Source: Peribacillus huizhouensis (GTDB lineage Bacteria; Bacillota; Bacilli; Bacillales; DSM-1321). Taken from it: a DNA stretch of 64,000 nt. The stretch's first letter is position 1; the number at the start of each line of letters is the position of its first letter. Of the stretch, positions 18,716-30,555 are shown piece after piece. Both the position numbers and the translations under genes were made by a program. A model generated the notes under the pieces. The model made no database searches and had not been told where the DNA came from. It saw nothing but the letters and a program-made list of their open reading frames with translations. The stretch is taken from assembly GCF_014138605.1 (NCBI RefSeq), contig NZ_JACJHX010000010.1:62001-126000 (forward strand), read 5' to 3'.

Positions 18716-20002
18716 TTAATCTTTAAACTGTTCAATTTCTTCTACAGTCATTTCCTCGCGCCAAATCGTTGCACCAAGTCCTGATAATTTCTCAACAAGG
18801 TGGCTGTAGCCTCGGTCGATATGTTCAAGACCTGTTATTTCCGTGATACCTTCTGCCATAAGACCAGCAATAACAAGAGCTGCCCCAGCGCGCAAATCAC
18901 TCGCCTTTACTTTCGCACCTTGAAGTTGAACAGGTCCATTTATAATGGCCGCACGTCCCTCAACTTTAATGGTTGCATTCATTCTGCGGAGTTCATCAAT
19001 ATGTTTAAAGCGCGCACCGTAAATCGTGTCTGTAACCATACTTGAGCCAGTTGTTTTCGTTAATAATGAAGTAAAAGGCTGTTGAAGGTCTGTGGGGAAT
19101 CCAGGATAGACGAGCGTTTTAATATCGACAGACTTTAATGGAAATGATCCAGGGGACACGAAGATTTGATCATCTCCTGTTTCTATATTTACACCCATTT
19201 CCCGTAATTTAGCAATCAAAGATTCTACATGTTGTGCTATGACATTATCAATTATTATACCTTTTCCAACCGCTGCAGCCATTATCATAAACGTGCCTGC
19301 TTCAATTCGATCAGGAATAATGGTATGTCTGCACCCGTTTAGCTTTTCAACGCCATCAATTCGAATAACGTCTGTACCTGCCCCTTTAATCTTCGCACCC
19401 ATATTTGTCAATAATGTCGCTACATCAATGATTTCCGGCTCTTTAGCTGCATTTTCAATGGTTGTGCGACCTTTCGCAAGCACTGCTGCAAGCATAATAT
19501 TAATCGTTGCCCCTACACTCACAACATCCAAGTAAATTTTTGCGCCACGAAGTTCATCCGCTCGTAAATAAATCGCCCCTTGCTCATTTGTAACTTGGGC
19601 ACCGAGTGCTTCAAATCCTTTAATATGCTGGTCTATTGGACGAGGCCCTAGATGACACCCACCTGGCAAACCGATAACAGCCTTCTTGAATTTACCAAGC
19701 ATGGCCCCCATCAAATAATAAGAAGCACGTAATTTCTTTACTCTACCATTTGGCAATGGCATTGAAACCATTCTTGATGGGTCCACAGTCATCTCTCCAT
19801 CGCGAAAATCAATCTCTCCTCCTATTTCCTCGAGGAGCGCTTTCAACATTTGTACATCCGATATATCTGGTAACCCTTCAATGGTAACAGTAGAATCAGC
19901 TAATATTGTTGCAGGAATGAGGGCTACGGCACTATTCTTAGCTCCGCTTACTCGAATGCTCCCTTGTAAAGGGTACCCACCCGCAATCTTAAGTTTTTCC
20001 AT
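18716..20002 (-). CDS. murAB: UDP-N-acetylglucosamine 1-carboxyvinyltransferase (MurA2)
   Basis: Transfers enolpyruvate from PEP to UDP-GlcNAc, the first committed step of peptidoglycan synthesis. 428 aa. N-terminal [18 protein letters not shown] and the catalytic, fosfomycin-reactive cysteine C116 in [12 protein letters not shown]. The position between fbaA and glpX-rho is that of the second paralogue (MurAB/MurZ) in bacilli; murAA would be near the atp operon. GTTATG at 20002 opens the frame with a GGGAG-type ribosome site. Confidence 0.94.
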   Translation of the reverse strand: MEKLKIAGGYPLQGSIRVSGAKNSAVALIPATILADSTVTIEGLPDISDVQMLKALLEEIGGEIDFRDGEMTVDPSRMVSMPLPNGRVKKLRASYYLMGAMLGKFKKAVIGLPGGCHLGPRPIDQHIKGFEALGAQVTNEQGAIYLRADELRGAKIYLDVVSVGATINIMLAAVLAKGRTTIENAAKEPEIIDVATLLTNMGAKIKGAGTDVIRIDGVEKLNGCRHTIIPDRIEAGTFMIMAAAVGKGIIIDNVIAQHVESLIAKLREMGVNIETGDDQIFVSPGSFPLKSVDIKTLVYPGFPTDLQQPFTSLLTKTTGSSMVTDTIYGARFKHIDELRRMNATIKVEGRAAIINGPVQLQGAKVKASDLRAGAALVIAGLMAEGITEITGLEHIDRGYSHLVEKLSGLGATIWREEMTVEEIEQFKD

Positions 20003-20439
20003 AACGAACTCCCTTCTAAACTGGTGAAGATCTCACCCAAAGGAACAATGGGTTATTTTACCATTATAGACATATATTTTTCACTTTACTAGTTTGCACA
20101 AAAATTCAAAAGTCATGTACAAAATTTTATTAATTTTTTGTAAGGATAGATCTAGTCCAGAACGAAAATGCTTCATTATTAGAAAGCGTTTACACCTTTG
20201 CTTTTCATTCCGATATTTTGCTTCGGATCTCCTTTTATATAAGAATCGTTCCTAGCACTTCAATATTTTACGTTCCTGAAATAACCCTCCTAAAGTGTAA
20301 TTTCATTGTCACTCTAGTTTATATGATAGTGGAAAAAATTCCAACTCTTTAAAAAGAGATCGTCTAAAAAGTCCTATTAAAATTCAGGAATAATAACATT
20401 AAATACCAATCCATACTTTTTTAGCACCAATAATAAAAT
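20003..20439. other. murA upstream region, no gene seen
   Basis: About 440 bases of AT-rich sequence between murA and the fbaA terminator. B. subtilis has ywjH (transaldolase-like) here; no remnant was recognised in any frame. The murA promoter should lie in this stretch. Confidence 0.5.
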
Positions 20440-20490
20440 AAGAGTTTCTCTTCCACTTCACATAAAATGTAAAATAGAAGAGAAACCCTT
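20440..20490 (-). terminator. fbaA terminator
   Basis: AAGGGTTTCTCTTC and GAAGAGAAACTCTT (minus strand) form a 14-pair stem with one G-T pair, followed by ATTTTATT, 20 bases after the fbaA stop. Confidence 0.8.
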
Positions 20491-20509
20491 GTTTACTTCA
20501 AAGTATAAC

Positions 20510-21367
20510 TTACGCTTGTCCAGCAGAACCGAATTCGCGAATTTTTCCAATAACTACTTCTTTAATTGCGTCACGTCCAGGTACAATGTATTTACGTGGA
20601 TCATATACTTTTGAATCGTTGTTCAATACTTCACGAACAGCTTTTGTAAAAGCAATTTGGTTTTCTGTATTTACATTGATTTTAGATGTTCCTAGAGAGA
20701 TCGCTTGTTGGATATCTTTTGTTGGGATTCCAGTTCCACCATGAAGAACTAAAGGAATTTGTGTTAAGTCACGTACTTCTCCCATTTCTTTGAATCCTAG
20801 GTTTGGCTCACCTTTGTATTCACCGTGTACAGAACCTAAAGCTGGAGCAAAGCAGTCAACACCTGTTTGTTTAACTAGATCTTCACATTCTTTAGGATCA
20901 GCATAAATAACACCTTCTGCAATCACGTCATCTTCTTGACCGCCAACTGTTCCAACTTCTGCTTCAACAGAAGCATTTTTAGAATGAGCATATTCAACAA
21001 CTTTCTTCGTTGTTTCAATATTTTCTTCAATTGGGTGGTGTGAAGCGTCAATCATTACAGATGTAAAGCCAGCATCAATTGCTTCTTTACATTTATCAAA
21101 ACTTGAACCATGGTCTAAATGGATTGCAACTGGTACTGTAATTTTCATATCTTCTAATAGGCCCTGAACCATCATAACGACTGTTTTAAATCCGCCCATG
21201 TGACGAGCAGCACCTTCTGATACTCCAAGAATAACAGGTGATTTTTCTTGTTCAGCAGCACCTAAAATAGCTTGAGTCCATTCTAAGTTATTAATATTAA
21301 ACTGCCCAACTGCATATTTACCTTCAAGAGCTTTGTTAAGCATTTCTTTCATCGAAACTAAAGGCAT
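20510..21367 (-). CDS. fbaA: class II fructose-1,6-bisphosphate aldolase
   Basis: Zn2+-dependent aldolase of glycolysis/gluconeogenesis, 285 aa as in B. subtilis. Metal and substrate motifs: [50 protein letters not shown] and ININ-like KINVNTENQ. Start at the ATG of MPLVSM, seven bases after AGGAGGA; an ATG six bases earlier is too close. It follows spo0F with 277 bases between, room for its own promoter. Confidence 0.97.
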   Translation of the reverse strand: MPLVSMKEMLNKALEGKYAVGQFNINNLEWTQAILGAAEQEKSPVILGVSEGAARHMGGFKTVVMMVQGLLEDMKITVPVAIHLDHGSSFDKCKEAIDAGFTSVMIDASHHPIEENIETTKKVVEYAHSKNASVEAEVGTVGGQEDDVIAEGVIYADPKECEDLVKQTGVDCFAPALGSVHGEYKGEPNLGFKEMGEVRDLTQIPLVLHGGTGIPTKDIQQAISLGTSKINVNTENQIAFTKAVREVLNNDSKVYDPRKYIVPGRDAIKEVVIGKIREFGSAGQA

Positions 21368-21644
21368 AATCATTTCCTCCTACAGTAAATGTTCTTCTAA
21401 CTACTAATACTCCTTAGAGGTTTCCACAAACTTTTCTAGATATTCAAGAATGTGAATGTCTCTTTTTCCTTTATAAGCATATCAAGACAATCAAAAAACA
21501 GCAACAAATTCCGCGCGCGGTAGAATATTCAGTTTTATTACAAAAAATTAAGCGGTTCCACAAATTATTAGATGTTAAATCACTACAATTTTATCGCTTT
21601 TTTACTTAAAATCTGCAATAACATATGATTAACCAAGAATTTTT

Positions 21645-22016
21645 TTAATTAGATTGAATGATTATATTTTCACGTACCGCTTTACGAATATCGTCTATAT
21701 CAAATGGTTTTGCAAAATGAGTAATTGCCCCTAAGTCCTTTGCCTCCTGTATCATATCAAGCTCCCCATAAGCGGTCATGATAATGACACGGATGTCAGC
21801 ATCTATTTGCTTCATGCGCTTTAGTATTTCGATTCCGTCCATCCCGGGGATTTTCATATCCAAAAGAACCAAATCAGGTGAATGATTCGTAACGATATCA
21901 AGTGCTTGTAAACCATTCGCCGCCTGAAATGTATCATACCCTTCCTTATGTAACACTTCATTCAATAATATCCTAATACCAAATTGATCATCGACAATAA
22001 GAACCTTTCCTGCCAT
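21645..22016 (-). CDS. spo0F: sporulation initiation phosphotransferase Spo0F
   Basis: Single-domain response regulator (123 aa). It accepts phosphate from the Kin sensor kinases and passes it to Spo0B and then Spo0A in the sporulation phosphorelay. The acidic pocket is VDDQ (D9, D10), the phosphorylated residue is D53 in [10 protein letters not shown], and the conserved MTAYGE and HFAKPFD supply Thr and Lys. No output domain. A fragment of F2 (22100-22130) lies in its upstream region. I did not find clear sigma-H or Spo0A sites there. Confidence 0.97.
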   Translation of the reverse strand: MAGKVLIVDDQFGIRILLNEVLHKEGYDTFQAANGLQALDIVTNHSPDLVLLDMKIPGMDGIEILKRMKQIDADIRVIIMTAYGELDMIQEAKDLGAITHFAKPFDIDDIRKAVRENIIIQSN

Positions 22017-22099
22017 TCTCTCACTTCTTTCTCAAACAAATTTTTTATGCTTATTTGACTAACGCACAACATGTAAAGTAGCCATCGTCTGAAGAACTC

Positions 22100-22130
22100 C
22101 AATGATAGAAGTTTCATTTTATTGTTACTG
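22100..22130 (+). repeat. F2 fragment upstream of spo0F
   Basis: CTCCAATGATAGAAGTTTCA then TTTTATT matches the right-end part of F2; nothing else of the element remains. Confidence 0.5.
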
Positions 22131-22349
22131 TAGATTCAACTAGTTATATCTTAGTATTTACAATCGCTACCTTTTCACTATTCAAAAGCTTCGAAGGATT
22201 CGTTTAAAGTTAGTTAATGCTAAATATGGTTCTTACTTTACAATTGTAAACTATTCATCAAAATTAAAATACTATATTTTAAAAAAATGGTAAATTAAAA
22301 AAGTGAATAATTCAATCCTCCTAAAGTACTTGATACCACATTTCTGTGG

Positions 22350-22460
22350 AAAAGGGGCGGGGTTTCGCACAATCAGCTCTGTACCACCACCTTCATAAGG
22401 TGATACAGTTTATAGAACCAGAACTATTCTTCGTTTGGCTTTAAAACGGGCCCTCATGGA
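22350..22460 (-). repeat. F3b repeat (short F3)
   Basis: GGGGCGGGGTTTCGC, then AATCAGCTCTGTACCACCACC, then AAGGTGATACAGTTT, closely matching the copy at 29706. It keeps the two G/C-rich cores of F3 but lacks about 80 bases between them. Confidence 0.7.
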
Positions 22461-22575
22461 TATCTTAAATGAAAAGCGCCATTTACTAAAGCGGCTTCCT
22501 TTCCAATCAAAATGCTTTCCCTTATAATTAAATGCATTCAGTAGGTATAGATAGTGAATGAAAGGAGTAATATCC

Positions 22576-23103
22576 ATGTTAAAAATATTCTCCACCCAGT
22601 TAACTGGATTATATAAAAAGATGATGGATGAAGAGAGCTTCAATTTTGAAGATGGAGGAAGACTTCTCGCTCAAGCAGCTATTAGTGATGGTGCGATTTA
22701 TCTCAAAGGTTTCAAAGAGATGGAGGGCATTCTTTCAGAAGCTTTTCACGGAGCAGAGCCTTTCCCAAGCGCCAAGCCCTTTGTTGATAATGCATCATTA
22801 AACGTGGCGGATCGCGTGATCTTATTTACGCGTTACACCACAGACCAATCAGCTTTACAGCTTGCTAAAAAGCTGCGTGACCAACAGATTCCTTTTGTAA
22901 CGATTGCTTCTTCTCTGGTTTGTGATGAAGAATCCATCGAACAATATTCTGATGTGCATATTAATTTACGTTTGCTAAGAGGGTTAATCCCAGATGAAAC
23001 AGGAAACCGTGTCGGTTTTCCACATTTAATGATCGCTTTATTTGCCTATTATGGAATTAAAACAACACTGGAAGAAATTCTTTTGGAGTACAGCGAAGAA
23101 TAA
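22576..23103 (+). CDS. ywjG: YwjG family protein (DUF2529)
   Basis: 175-aa conserved Bacillus protein of unknown function, divergent from spo0F as in B. subtilis. A sugar-isomerase-like fold is suggested by the segment DRVILFTRYTTDQSALQLAKK, resembling SIS domains. Start at the ATG of MLKIFSTQL with AAAGGAGTAA eight bases upstream. The gene ends exactly where an F2 repeat starts (GAATAAAGTGAAACTTC). Confidence 0.85.
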   Translation: MLKIFSTQLTGLYKKMMDEESFNFEDGGRLLAQAAISDGAIYLKGFKEMEGILSEAFHGAEPFPSAKPFVDNASLNVADRVILFTRYTTDQSALQLAKKLRDQQIPFVTIASSLVCDEESIEQYSDVHINLRLLRGLIPDETGNRVGFPHLMIALFAYYGIKTTLEEILLEYSEE

Positions 23104-23262
23104 AGTGAAACTTCAATCAGTGAGGTTTCTTCATCCCCCACTGATTGTTAGCCGTTCTAGAGTCGATAATACCTCCGTGCAGAATAGATCAATCGACTCT
23201 ACGAACTAAGGTTCAATGAATCACAGTCTAAGTACGCGCCGTGCTGCGGCAAGTTGGTTCTT
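23102..23262 (-). repeat. F2 repeat, abuts ywjG stop
   Basis: TAAAGTGAAACTTCAATCAG opens at the ywjG stop, followed by the hairpin partner CCCCCACTGATTGTTAG and the middle block CAATGAATCACAGTCTAAGT. It is truncated before the other end and runs into the F5 copy. Confidence 0.7.
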
Positions 23263-23270
23263 AATAAGTA

Positions 23271-23454
23271 GGCTCTGTTAAACTTGCCTGTTGATTGGAA
23301 CGTAAGGCGTTCTCTTTCAACCTGCGGACGGAAGCCTCCTCGGTGCTGTGTGCCTGTGAGATCTTCCCTGTGATTCGCTTTTCTAAACAGGAGCCTCACG
23401 CCGCCTTCCGCTCCCAACATAGTGCCAACATCAACAACGAGGTTTAACATAGTC
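23271..23454. repeat. F5 MITE-like repeat, long copy
   Basis: GGCTCTGTTAAACTTGCCTG at one end and GGTTTAACATAGTC at the other. The ends match the 97-base copy at 15941, with about 90 extra bases inside. Non-coding. Confidence 0.65.
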
Positions 23455-23461
23455 AATAAGT

Positions 23462-23575
23462 AAAACGAGGGTACCCCAAAAAGGTCTGTCCACGCGCACA
23501 CAGTTCAAAGGTTCTTACGTTTAATTTGAACTGTATGAGGCGTTGCTAACCTTACATTATGGGTACCCTCGTTTA
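23462..23575 (-). terminator. pyrG 3' structure with nested hairpins
   Basis: AAACGAGGGTACCC and GGGTACCCTCGTTT form a 14-pair outer stem about 85 bases apart; inside, CAGTTCAAA and TTTGAACTG form a second stem. It lies directly after pyrG. The wide separation of the arms is unusual for a simple terminator and suggests a small palindromic element acting as one. Confidence 0.6.
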
Positions 23576-23581
23576 TTTGTA

Positions 23582-25231
<1,650 letters not shown>

Positions 25232-25279
25232 TCATTCTTTTAGATTTCCTTTTAATTACAGGACCATTTATATGAATCC

Positions 25280-25337
25280 ATGAAAAAATAAAAAAATGAT
25301 GTTTATTTGAATGATTCATTCAGCAATCCATCATTTT
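25280..25337 (-). promoter_or_regulatory. candidate pyrG attenuator
   Basis: Minus strand: AAAATGATG and CATCATTTT pair, with an inner TGAATGA/TCATTCA stem, then TTTTTTATTTTTT. It is an intrinsic-terminator shape located between the separate rpoE terminator and the pyrG start. In B. subtilis pyrG is controlled by a leader terminator and CTP-sensed reiterative transcription; the initiating G-run was not clearly identified here. Confidence 0.5.
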
Positions 25338-25474
25338 ACGCAGCATTGTTTTTCACAGGTAGTAATTTTATATTTTTCAACCTGTCATTGTGTCGAACGC
25401 AAGCAGCCTAAATCCTCCAAGCAAATTAAGCCTGAATTTTAACAAAGCTCTTCCGTTTTCCTAATATAAATACA

Positions 25475-25510
25475 AAACGCTCCGCTTACGAATGTAAGGG
25501 AGCGATATAT
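25475..25510 (-). terminator. rpoE terminator
   Basis: CGCTCCCTTAC and GTAAGCGGAGCG (minus strand) form an 11-pair stem with one bulged base around ATTC, followed by TTTTGTATTT. Confidence 0.85.
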
Positions 25511-25583
25511 TTTATCATCCTGTCCTTTTTTAAGGAGCCCAAAATGATTCTACAAATTCTGCTAGAAAAAGTCAAGAGAATCC

Positions 25584-26162
25584 CTATTCTTTTTCTACTT
25601 CATCGTCAAAGTCTTCTTCTTCTTCTTCTTCTTCATCCAACTCAAATTCATCATCGTCTATTAATGCGTCTTTAAGGTCGTCCTCATCTTCATCCTCGTC
25701 TTCGACTAGGTCATCATCAATATCCTCATCAAGTGGATCATCAAGGAGATCATCCTCGTCTTCATCTAGATCTTCTATATCATCTTCAAAGTCCAAATCT
25801 TCCTCATCCAGCTCATCAAAATCATCCTCGACGATTGACGCTTTCTTAGCTTTTTTCTTTTTCGGCTTAACGACATGGACAACCTCATCTTCGATTTGAT
25901 CAACTGGATACCAAGTTTTTAACCCCCAGCGATTTTCACCTAGACAAGTAAAACGACCGTTAACATTTAAATCTGTATAAAATTGTGGAATTTTACTTCT
26001 AATTTCTTCTTTCGATACGCCTTGCAAAGCAGCTATTTCATTTACTAAATCATCAAATAACAAAGGTGCGTTCTTTTCTACAAGCAATTCATATGCGAGT
26101 TCAAGCAAAGACATTTCTAATAATTCTTCTTTTGAGTATGATTGTAAACTCAAGTTCGGCAC
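25584..26162 (-). CDS. rpoE: DNA-directed RNA polymerase delta subunit
   Basis: Gram-positive RNA polymerase accessory subunit that promotes RNA release and recycling of the enzyme. 192 aa: a folded N-terminal domain (ELLEMSLLELAYELL to ENRWGLKTWYP, about 90 residues), a basic patch KPKKKKAKKA near 100, then an almost purely Asp/Glu tail, the signature of delta. It lies upstream of pyrG as in B. subtilis, with its own terminator. Confidence 0.97.
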   Translation of the reverse strand: MPNLSLQSYSKEELLEMSLLELAYELLVEKNAPLLFDDLVNEIAALQGVSKEEIRSKIPQFYTDLNVNGRFTCLGENRWGLKTWYPVDQIEDEVVHVVKPKKKKAKKASIVEDDFDELDEEDLDFEDDIEDLDEDEDDLLDDPLDEDIDDDLVEDEDEDEDDLKDALIDDDEFELDEEEEEEEDFDDEVEKE

Positions 26163-26329
26163 TTCCTTTCTATATCAAACACTCCGTAAGTGTCTTTTCA
26201 AACAAAACACATCCATACAGGATTCTGCATCCTTCATTGCTATTCCTGCTAAACATACTATCCATTATAAACAATATCAGGAGGTTTATGCTAGTGAATC
26301 TTAGATTCTATGTTTAAGTCTGTAAAAAA

Positions 26330-26376
26330 AAGAGGACGTCCCAAAACGAAGAGACAGACCCCGCAACTACTAAATT
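26330..26376. repeat. F1 fragment beside icmF
   Basis: AGAGGACGTCCC, then GAGACAGACCCCGCAACTAC matches one end of F1 (compare GGTCAGACCCCGCC at 54339). It lies 16 bases after the icmF stop. Confidence 0.45.
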
Positions 26377-26391
26377 CAGTTGAAGAAGGAT

Positions 26392-29300
26392 TTACATATT
26401 CCTTCGATATTGGCCACCCACCTCGTACAAAGCACGGGTTATTTGTCCAAGACTTGCATATTTCACACATTCCATCAGCTCAGCAAATATGTTATCTCCA
26501 TTCATTGCCGAATCTTTCAATCGTTGTATTGACTCAGCATATCGATCGATGTTGCGCTTTTGGAAAGTTCGAAGATTCTCAATTTGCCCTTCTTTTTCTT
26601 CTTTAGTAGCTCGTGCTAGCTCCATTGTATCAAGATCTTCTGCACTTTTTGGATTAGGATTCAAATAGGTATTCACTCCAATAATCGGCAGTTCCCCTGA
26701 ATGTTTCTTCATTTCATAATACATCGATTCATCTTGAATTTTTCCACGTTGATATTGGGTTTCCATCGCACCAAGAACACCACCGCGATCATCGATTCGG
26801 TCGAATTCCAAAAGAACAGCCTCTTCCACTAAATCTGTAAGTTCTTCAATAATGTACGAGCCCTGAAGGGGATTTTCACTTTTTGACAGCCCAAATTCTT
26901 TAGTAATAATCATTTGAATCGCCATAGCCCGGCGGACCGATTCCTCGGTAGGTGTTGTAATCGCTTCATCATAGGCATTTGTGTGTAAAGAATTGCAATT
27001 ATCCTGGAGAGCCATCAGTGCTTGTAAAGTCGTGCGAATATCATTAAAATCAATTTCCTGTGCATGCAGAGAGCGACCGGATGTTTGGACATGGTATTTC
27101 AATTTCTGACTTCGCTCATTCGCCCCATACTTATCACGCATAACCGTCGCCCAAATTCTTCTTGCTACCCTGCCGATTACTGTATATTCCGGATCCAATC
27201 CATTTGAGAAGAAAAAGGATAAATTCGGAGCAAAATCATCGATTTTCATGCCTCTGCTTAAATAGTATTCTACATACGTAAAGCCATTCGCCAATGTAAA
27301 AGCTAATTGTGAAATGGGATTAGCGCCAGCTTCTGCAATATGGTAACCGGAAATCGAGACAGAATAATAATTTCTCACTTTGTGACGAATAAAGTATTCC
27401 TGGATATCTCCCATCATTCTTAAAGCAAATTCTGTAGAGAAAATGCATGTGTTTTGACCTTGATCTTCTTTTAAAATATCAGCTTGAACTGTTCCACGTA
27501 CCGTTTGCAGTGTATATGCTTTGATCTGTTCCATTTCTTCTTGCGTTACTATTCTTTTTAGTTGGATTTCTTTTAAAGCAATTTGTTGTTCAATAGCTGT
27601 GTTTAAATACATCGCTAAAATAATCGGAGCCGGACCATTGATGGTCATTGATACCGATGTAGATGGATGGCATAAATCAAAGCCTTGATAAAGCTTTACC
27701 ATATCATCTAACGTACAAATGCTAACCCCACTCTCCCCTACTTTCCCATAAATATCTGGGCGGTGATCAGGGTCTTCACCATATAAAGTAACGGAATCAA
27801 AAGCTGTGCTAAGTCTTTTAGCGTCATCATCTTTAGATAAATAGTGAAAACGGCGATTCGTTCGATCAGGCGATCCTTCTCCGGCAAATTGACGTTTCGG
27901 ATCCTCTCCCTGTCGTTTGAATGGGAAAACTCCGGCAGTATAGGGGAACTTACCAGGAATATTCTCTAAATAAACCCAACGAAGGATTTCTCCATAGTCA
28001 ACAAACTTAGGTAATGAGACTTTCGGAATCGATAAACCTGATAAACTTCTTGAGCGTAGTTCAGTGACAATTTCCTTATCACGTATTTTTGTAGTCAGCT
28101 TTTCTCTTGAATACTGTTCTTTTAAATCATCCCATTCTGCAAGTATTTTTCTAGATTCTGCCGTTAATTTAGCTTGTGTTTCCACACGCAATGCCTCAAG
28201 AATGTTCCAAGCAGTTTGGTCTGTCCCTTTTTGACTCACTGCATCCATAGCTCCCTCGAGTTGAAATAAACGACGGGCTACTTTCACCTGTTTTTCCGTA
28301 TGACGGTGGTAATTCCGGACTGTATCTGTGATTTCACGTAAATAATAACGGCGATTGTTTGGAATAATCATATTTTGCTTTTTCACGTTAGCCTGTTTTC
28401 CGAAAGTAGTAGACCATGAGGTTCCTGTTTTTTCATTTACCTTTTCTACTAATTCGGCAAATAAGGCATTTGTCCCAACGTCATTAAATTGAGAAGCAAT
28501 GGTTCCATAAACAGGCATCTCTTCCGTGTCGCGGTCAAAAAGAAGCCGGCTTCGTTGATATTGCTTTTGCACCTGATTTTTGGCATCTTCTGAACCTTTA
28601 CGTTCAAATTTATTAATAACGACCAAATCAGCGTAATCGATCATATCGATTTTCTCCAATTGTGATGGTGCTCCAAATTCACTTGTCATTACATAAAGGG
28701 AAACATCACTAACCTCAGCGATTTCTGCATCACCTTGCCCAATTCCGCTCGTTTCCACGATGACTAGATCAAAACCAGCCGCCTTGACTACAGAAATAGC
28801 ATCACGGATGGCTAAAGAAAGCTCTGTCTTGGAGTGGCGTGTTGCAAGGCTTCGCATATACACGCGATTAGAGAATATTGCATTCATCCGTATACGATCA
28901 CCAAGTAAGGCCCCACCTGTTTTCTGTTTAGTTGGGTCAATAGAAAGAACAGCTACTCTCTTTTCAGGTATTTCATTAAGGAACCGACGAATTAATTCAT
29001 CGGTTAAGGAGCTTTTCCCCGCTCCCCCTGTTCCTGTCATTCCAATAACCGGCGTCTGTTTATTAGATGTCTTAATTTGTTCAAAAACACGGTCTGTCGA
29101 TGCCGCTGCTTCATCATCCATTGCAATCCTGTTCTCAGCAAGTGTAATGTACTTGGCAACAGCTACTGGATTCCCTGATAGTAATTCGTCAAATTGATCT
29201 GGCAAAGAAGAATGAATCGTTGAAAAATCACATTCTTTAAGTATTTTATTAATCATTCCTTGAAGCCCTTGGCTTCTCCCGTCTTCAGGTGAAAATATAT

Positions 29301-29658
29301 GACAAATTCCATAATCATGAAGTTCTTTGATTTCTCGGGGAATAATGACTCCGCCTCCACCACCGTAAATTCGAATATGTGGTGCCCCCTTTTCCTTCAA
29401 CAAATCATACATGTATTTAAAGTATTCTAAATGACCACCTTGATAGGATGTAACAGCAATCCCCTGAACATCCTCCTGTATCGCTGCATTGACTACTTCC
29501 TCGACCGAACGATTATGACCGAGATGAATAACCTCCGCACCGCTTGATTGCATAATTCTTCTCATGATATTAATCGTTGCATCGTGTCCATCAAACAAAC
29601 TTGAAGCTGTCACTAAACGAATCGGATGTTTTGCTCTATAAATCTCAATTGTACCCAT
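26392..29658 (-). CDS. icmF: fused isobutyryl-CoA mutase (IcmF)
   Basis: Adenosylcobalamin-dependent mutase with a built-in G-protein chaperone, 1088 aa. It interconverts isobutyryl-CoA and n-butyryl-CoA, and some members also act on isovaleryl/pivalyl-CoA. Order: B12-binding domain (DGH near residue 23, SYQGG near 71), MeaI-type GTPase (Walker [13 protein letters not shown] at 206-217, base motif NKFE), a linker, then the mutase barrel ([31 protein letters not shown]). It is last in the run of acyl-CoA genes and follows the TetR gene, linking branched acyl-CoA breakdown to straight-chain beta-oxidation. Confidence 0.95.
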   Translation of the reverse strand: MGTIEIYRAKHPIRLVTASSLFDGHDATINIMRRIMQSSGAEVIHLGHNRSVEEVVNAAIQEDVQGIAVTSYQGGHLEYFKYMYDLLKEKGAPHIRIYGGGGGVIIPREIKELHDYGICHIFSPEDGRSQGLQGMINKILKECDFSTIHSSLPDQFDELLSGNPVAVAKYITLAENRIAMDDEAAASTDRVFEQIKTSNKQTPVIGMTGTGGAGKSSLTDELIRRFLNEIPEKRVAVLSIDPTKQKTGGALLGDRIRMNAIFSNRVYMRSLATRHSKTELSLAIRDAISVVKAAGFDLVIVETSGIGQGDAEIAEVSDVSLYVMTSEFGAPSQLEKIDMIDYADLVVINKFERKGSEDAKNQVQKQYQRSRLLFDRDTEEMPVYGTIASQFNDVGTNALFAELVEKVNEKTGTSWSTTFGKQANVKKQNMIIPNNRRYYLREITDTVRNYHRHTEKQVKVARRLFQLEGAMDAVSQKGTDQTAWNILEALRVETQAKLTAESRKILAEWDDLKEQYSREKLTTKIRDKEIVTELRSRSLSGLSIPKVSLPKFVDYGEILRWVYLENIPGKFPYTAGVFPFKRQGEDPKRQFAGEGSPDRTNRRFHYLSKDDDAKRLSTAFDSVTLYGEDPDHRPDIYGKVGESGVSICTLDDMVKLYQGFDLCHPSTSVSMTINGPAPIILAMYLNTAIEQQIALKEIQLKRIVTQEEMEQIKAYTLQTVRGTVQADILKEDQGQNTCIFSTEFALRMMGDIQEYFIRHKVRNYYSVSISGYHIAEAGANPISQLAFTLANGFTYVEYYLSRGMKIDDFAPNLSFFFSNGLDPEYTVIGRVARRIWATVMRDKYGANERSQKLKYHVQTSGRSLHAQEIDFNDIRTTLQALMALQDNCNSLHTNAYDEAITTPTEESVRRAMAIQMIITKEFGLSKSENPLQGSYIIEELTDLVEEAVLLEFDRIDDRGGVLGAMETQYQRGKIQDESMYYEMKKHSGELPIIGVNTYLNPNPKSAEDLDTMELARATKEEKEGQIENLRTFQKRNIDRYAESIQRLKDSAMNGDNIFAELMECVKYASLGQITRALYEVGGQYRRNM

Positions 29659-29705
29659 TTGCCTTCCCCCTCATCGCAATAGGTTGTAATCCATCTTTAT
29701 TTTGC

Positions 29706-29815
29706 TGAAAAGGGGCGGGGCTTCGCAAAATCAGCTCCGCACCACCACCTTCATAAGGTGATACAGTTTGAAAACCTGAACCTTTTCATCGTTAGGTTTT
29801 AGAGCAAACACTCAT
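29706..29815 (-). repeat. F3b repeat overlapping TetR 3' end
   Basis: GGGGCGGGGCTTCGC, AATCAGCTCCGCACCACCACC minus its last base shared with other copies, AAGGTGATACAGTTT, then CCTTTTCATCGTTAGG. Its right edge runs into the TetR coding sequence and provides the TAA stop. Confidence 0.7.
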
Positions 29816-30442
29816 GGACGTTTTTTGTGCGAATCCTTGAGTAACCAGCGTTGTCTGATATTCAATATATTCTTCCAATGTAAATAATCGTTGTAATGCC
29901 CATCTTCTGAAACCCCACATTTGCCCTTGGACAAAAATATTGTGGGCACAAAGAGTGATTTGTGCTTTTGGTAAGTTGAATTCACCATTTTCCACACAAC
30001 GCTCAATGACAAGTTCAATCATCCTTACCATTTCAATTTCTTTATTTAATACATAGGCAAGAGCATCTTTTGATAAGGATTTCGCTTCTTGATACATCAC
30101 AAGAACTTCATCCTGCATATCATTCATTACTTGAAAAAAATAAGCAATGTTTAGTTTCAAGCTTTCAATCGTTCCATTATTTAGTTTGACCTCTTTTTGT
30201 AGACGAGCTTTCACTTCATCATAGATGAAATCGCAAACAAGATATAACACATCTTCTTTTGTTCGAATATATTCATAAAGAGTCCCAATGCTGAACCCCG
30301 CAGCTTTAGCAATTTCTCTTGTTGTGGTTCGGTGAAAACCCTTTTCTTTAAAAAGTATGGCAGCTCCTTTAATAATTTGATTGCGCCTCATAATAATTAG
30401 TTGTTCATCTTTAACAGATGCATGAACTTCTCTTTTCTTCAT
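29792..30442 (-). CDS. TetR-family regulator, FadR-like
   Basis: 216 aa. N-terminal helix-turn-helix (GAAILFKEKGFHRTTTREIA then GFSIGTLYEYIRTKEDVLY), and a larger C-terminal domain typical of acyl-CoA-responsive FadR regulators of Bacillus (YFFQVMNDMQDEVLVMYQEA). Located between the acyl-CoA dehydrogenases and icmF, it is the likely repressor of the cluster; a FadR-type box lies before the first gene. The last dozen residues (about TSMSVCSKT) and the stop are encoded within an F3b repeat, so the C-terminus may be altered. Confidence 0.88.
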   Translation of the reverse strand: MKKREVHASVKDEQLIIMRRNQIIKGAAILFKEKGFHRTTTREIAKAAGFSIGTLYEYIRTKEDVLYLVCDFIYDEVKARLQKEVKLNNGTIESLKLNIAYFFQVMNDMQDEVLVMYQEAKSLSKDALAYVLNKEIEMVRMIELVIERCVENGEFNLPKAQITLCAHNIFVQGQMWGFRRWALQRLFTLEEYIEYQTTLVTQGFAQKTSMSVCSKT

Positions 30443-30555
30443 AATTCACCTCATTAAAAAAACCATCACCGGCCTTTGTTAAAAGTTAACTTAAGAACAG
30501 ATTCTGAATTCATGCCAAAAGTCCGGTGTTCAACCGAATTCTCCTTGTATTTCTT

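Noticed and set aside
18716..20002. murA as the primary MurAA enzyme
   Set aside because: Location between fbaA and glpX-rho is that of the second paralogue; the primary copy is expected elsewhere.
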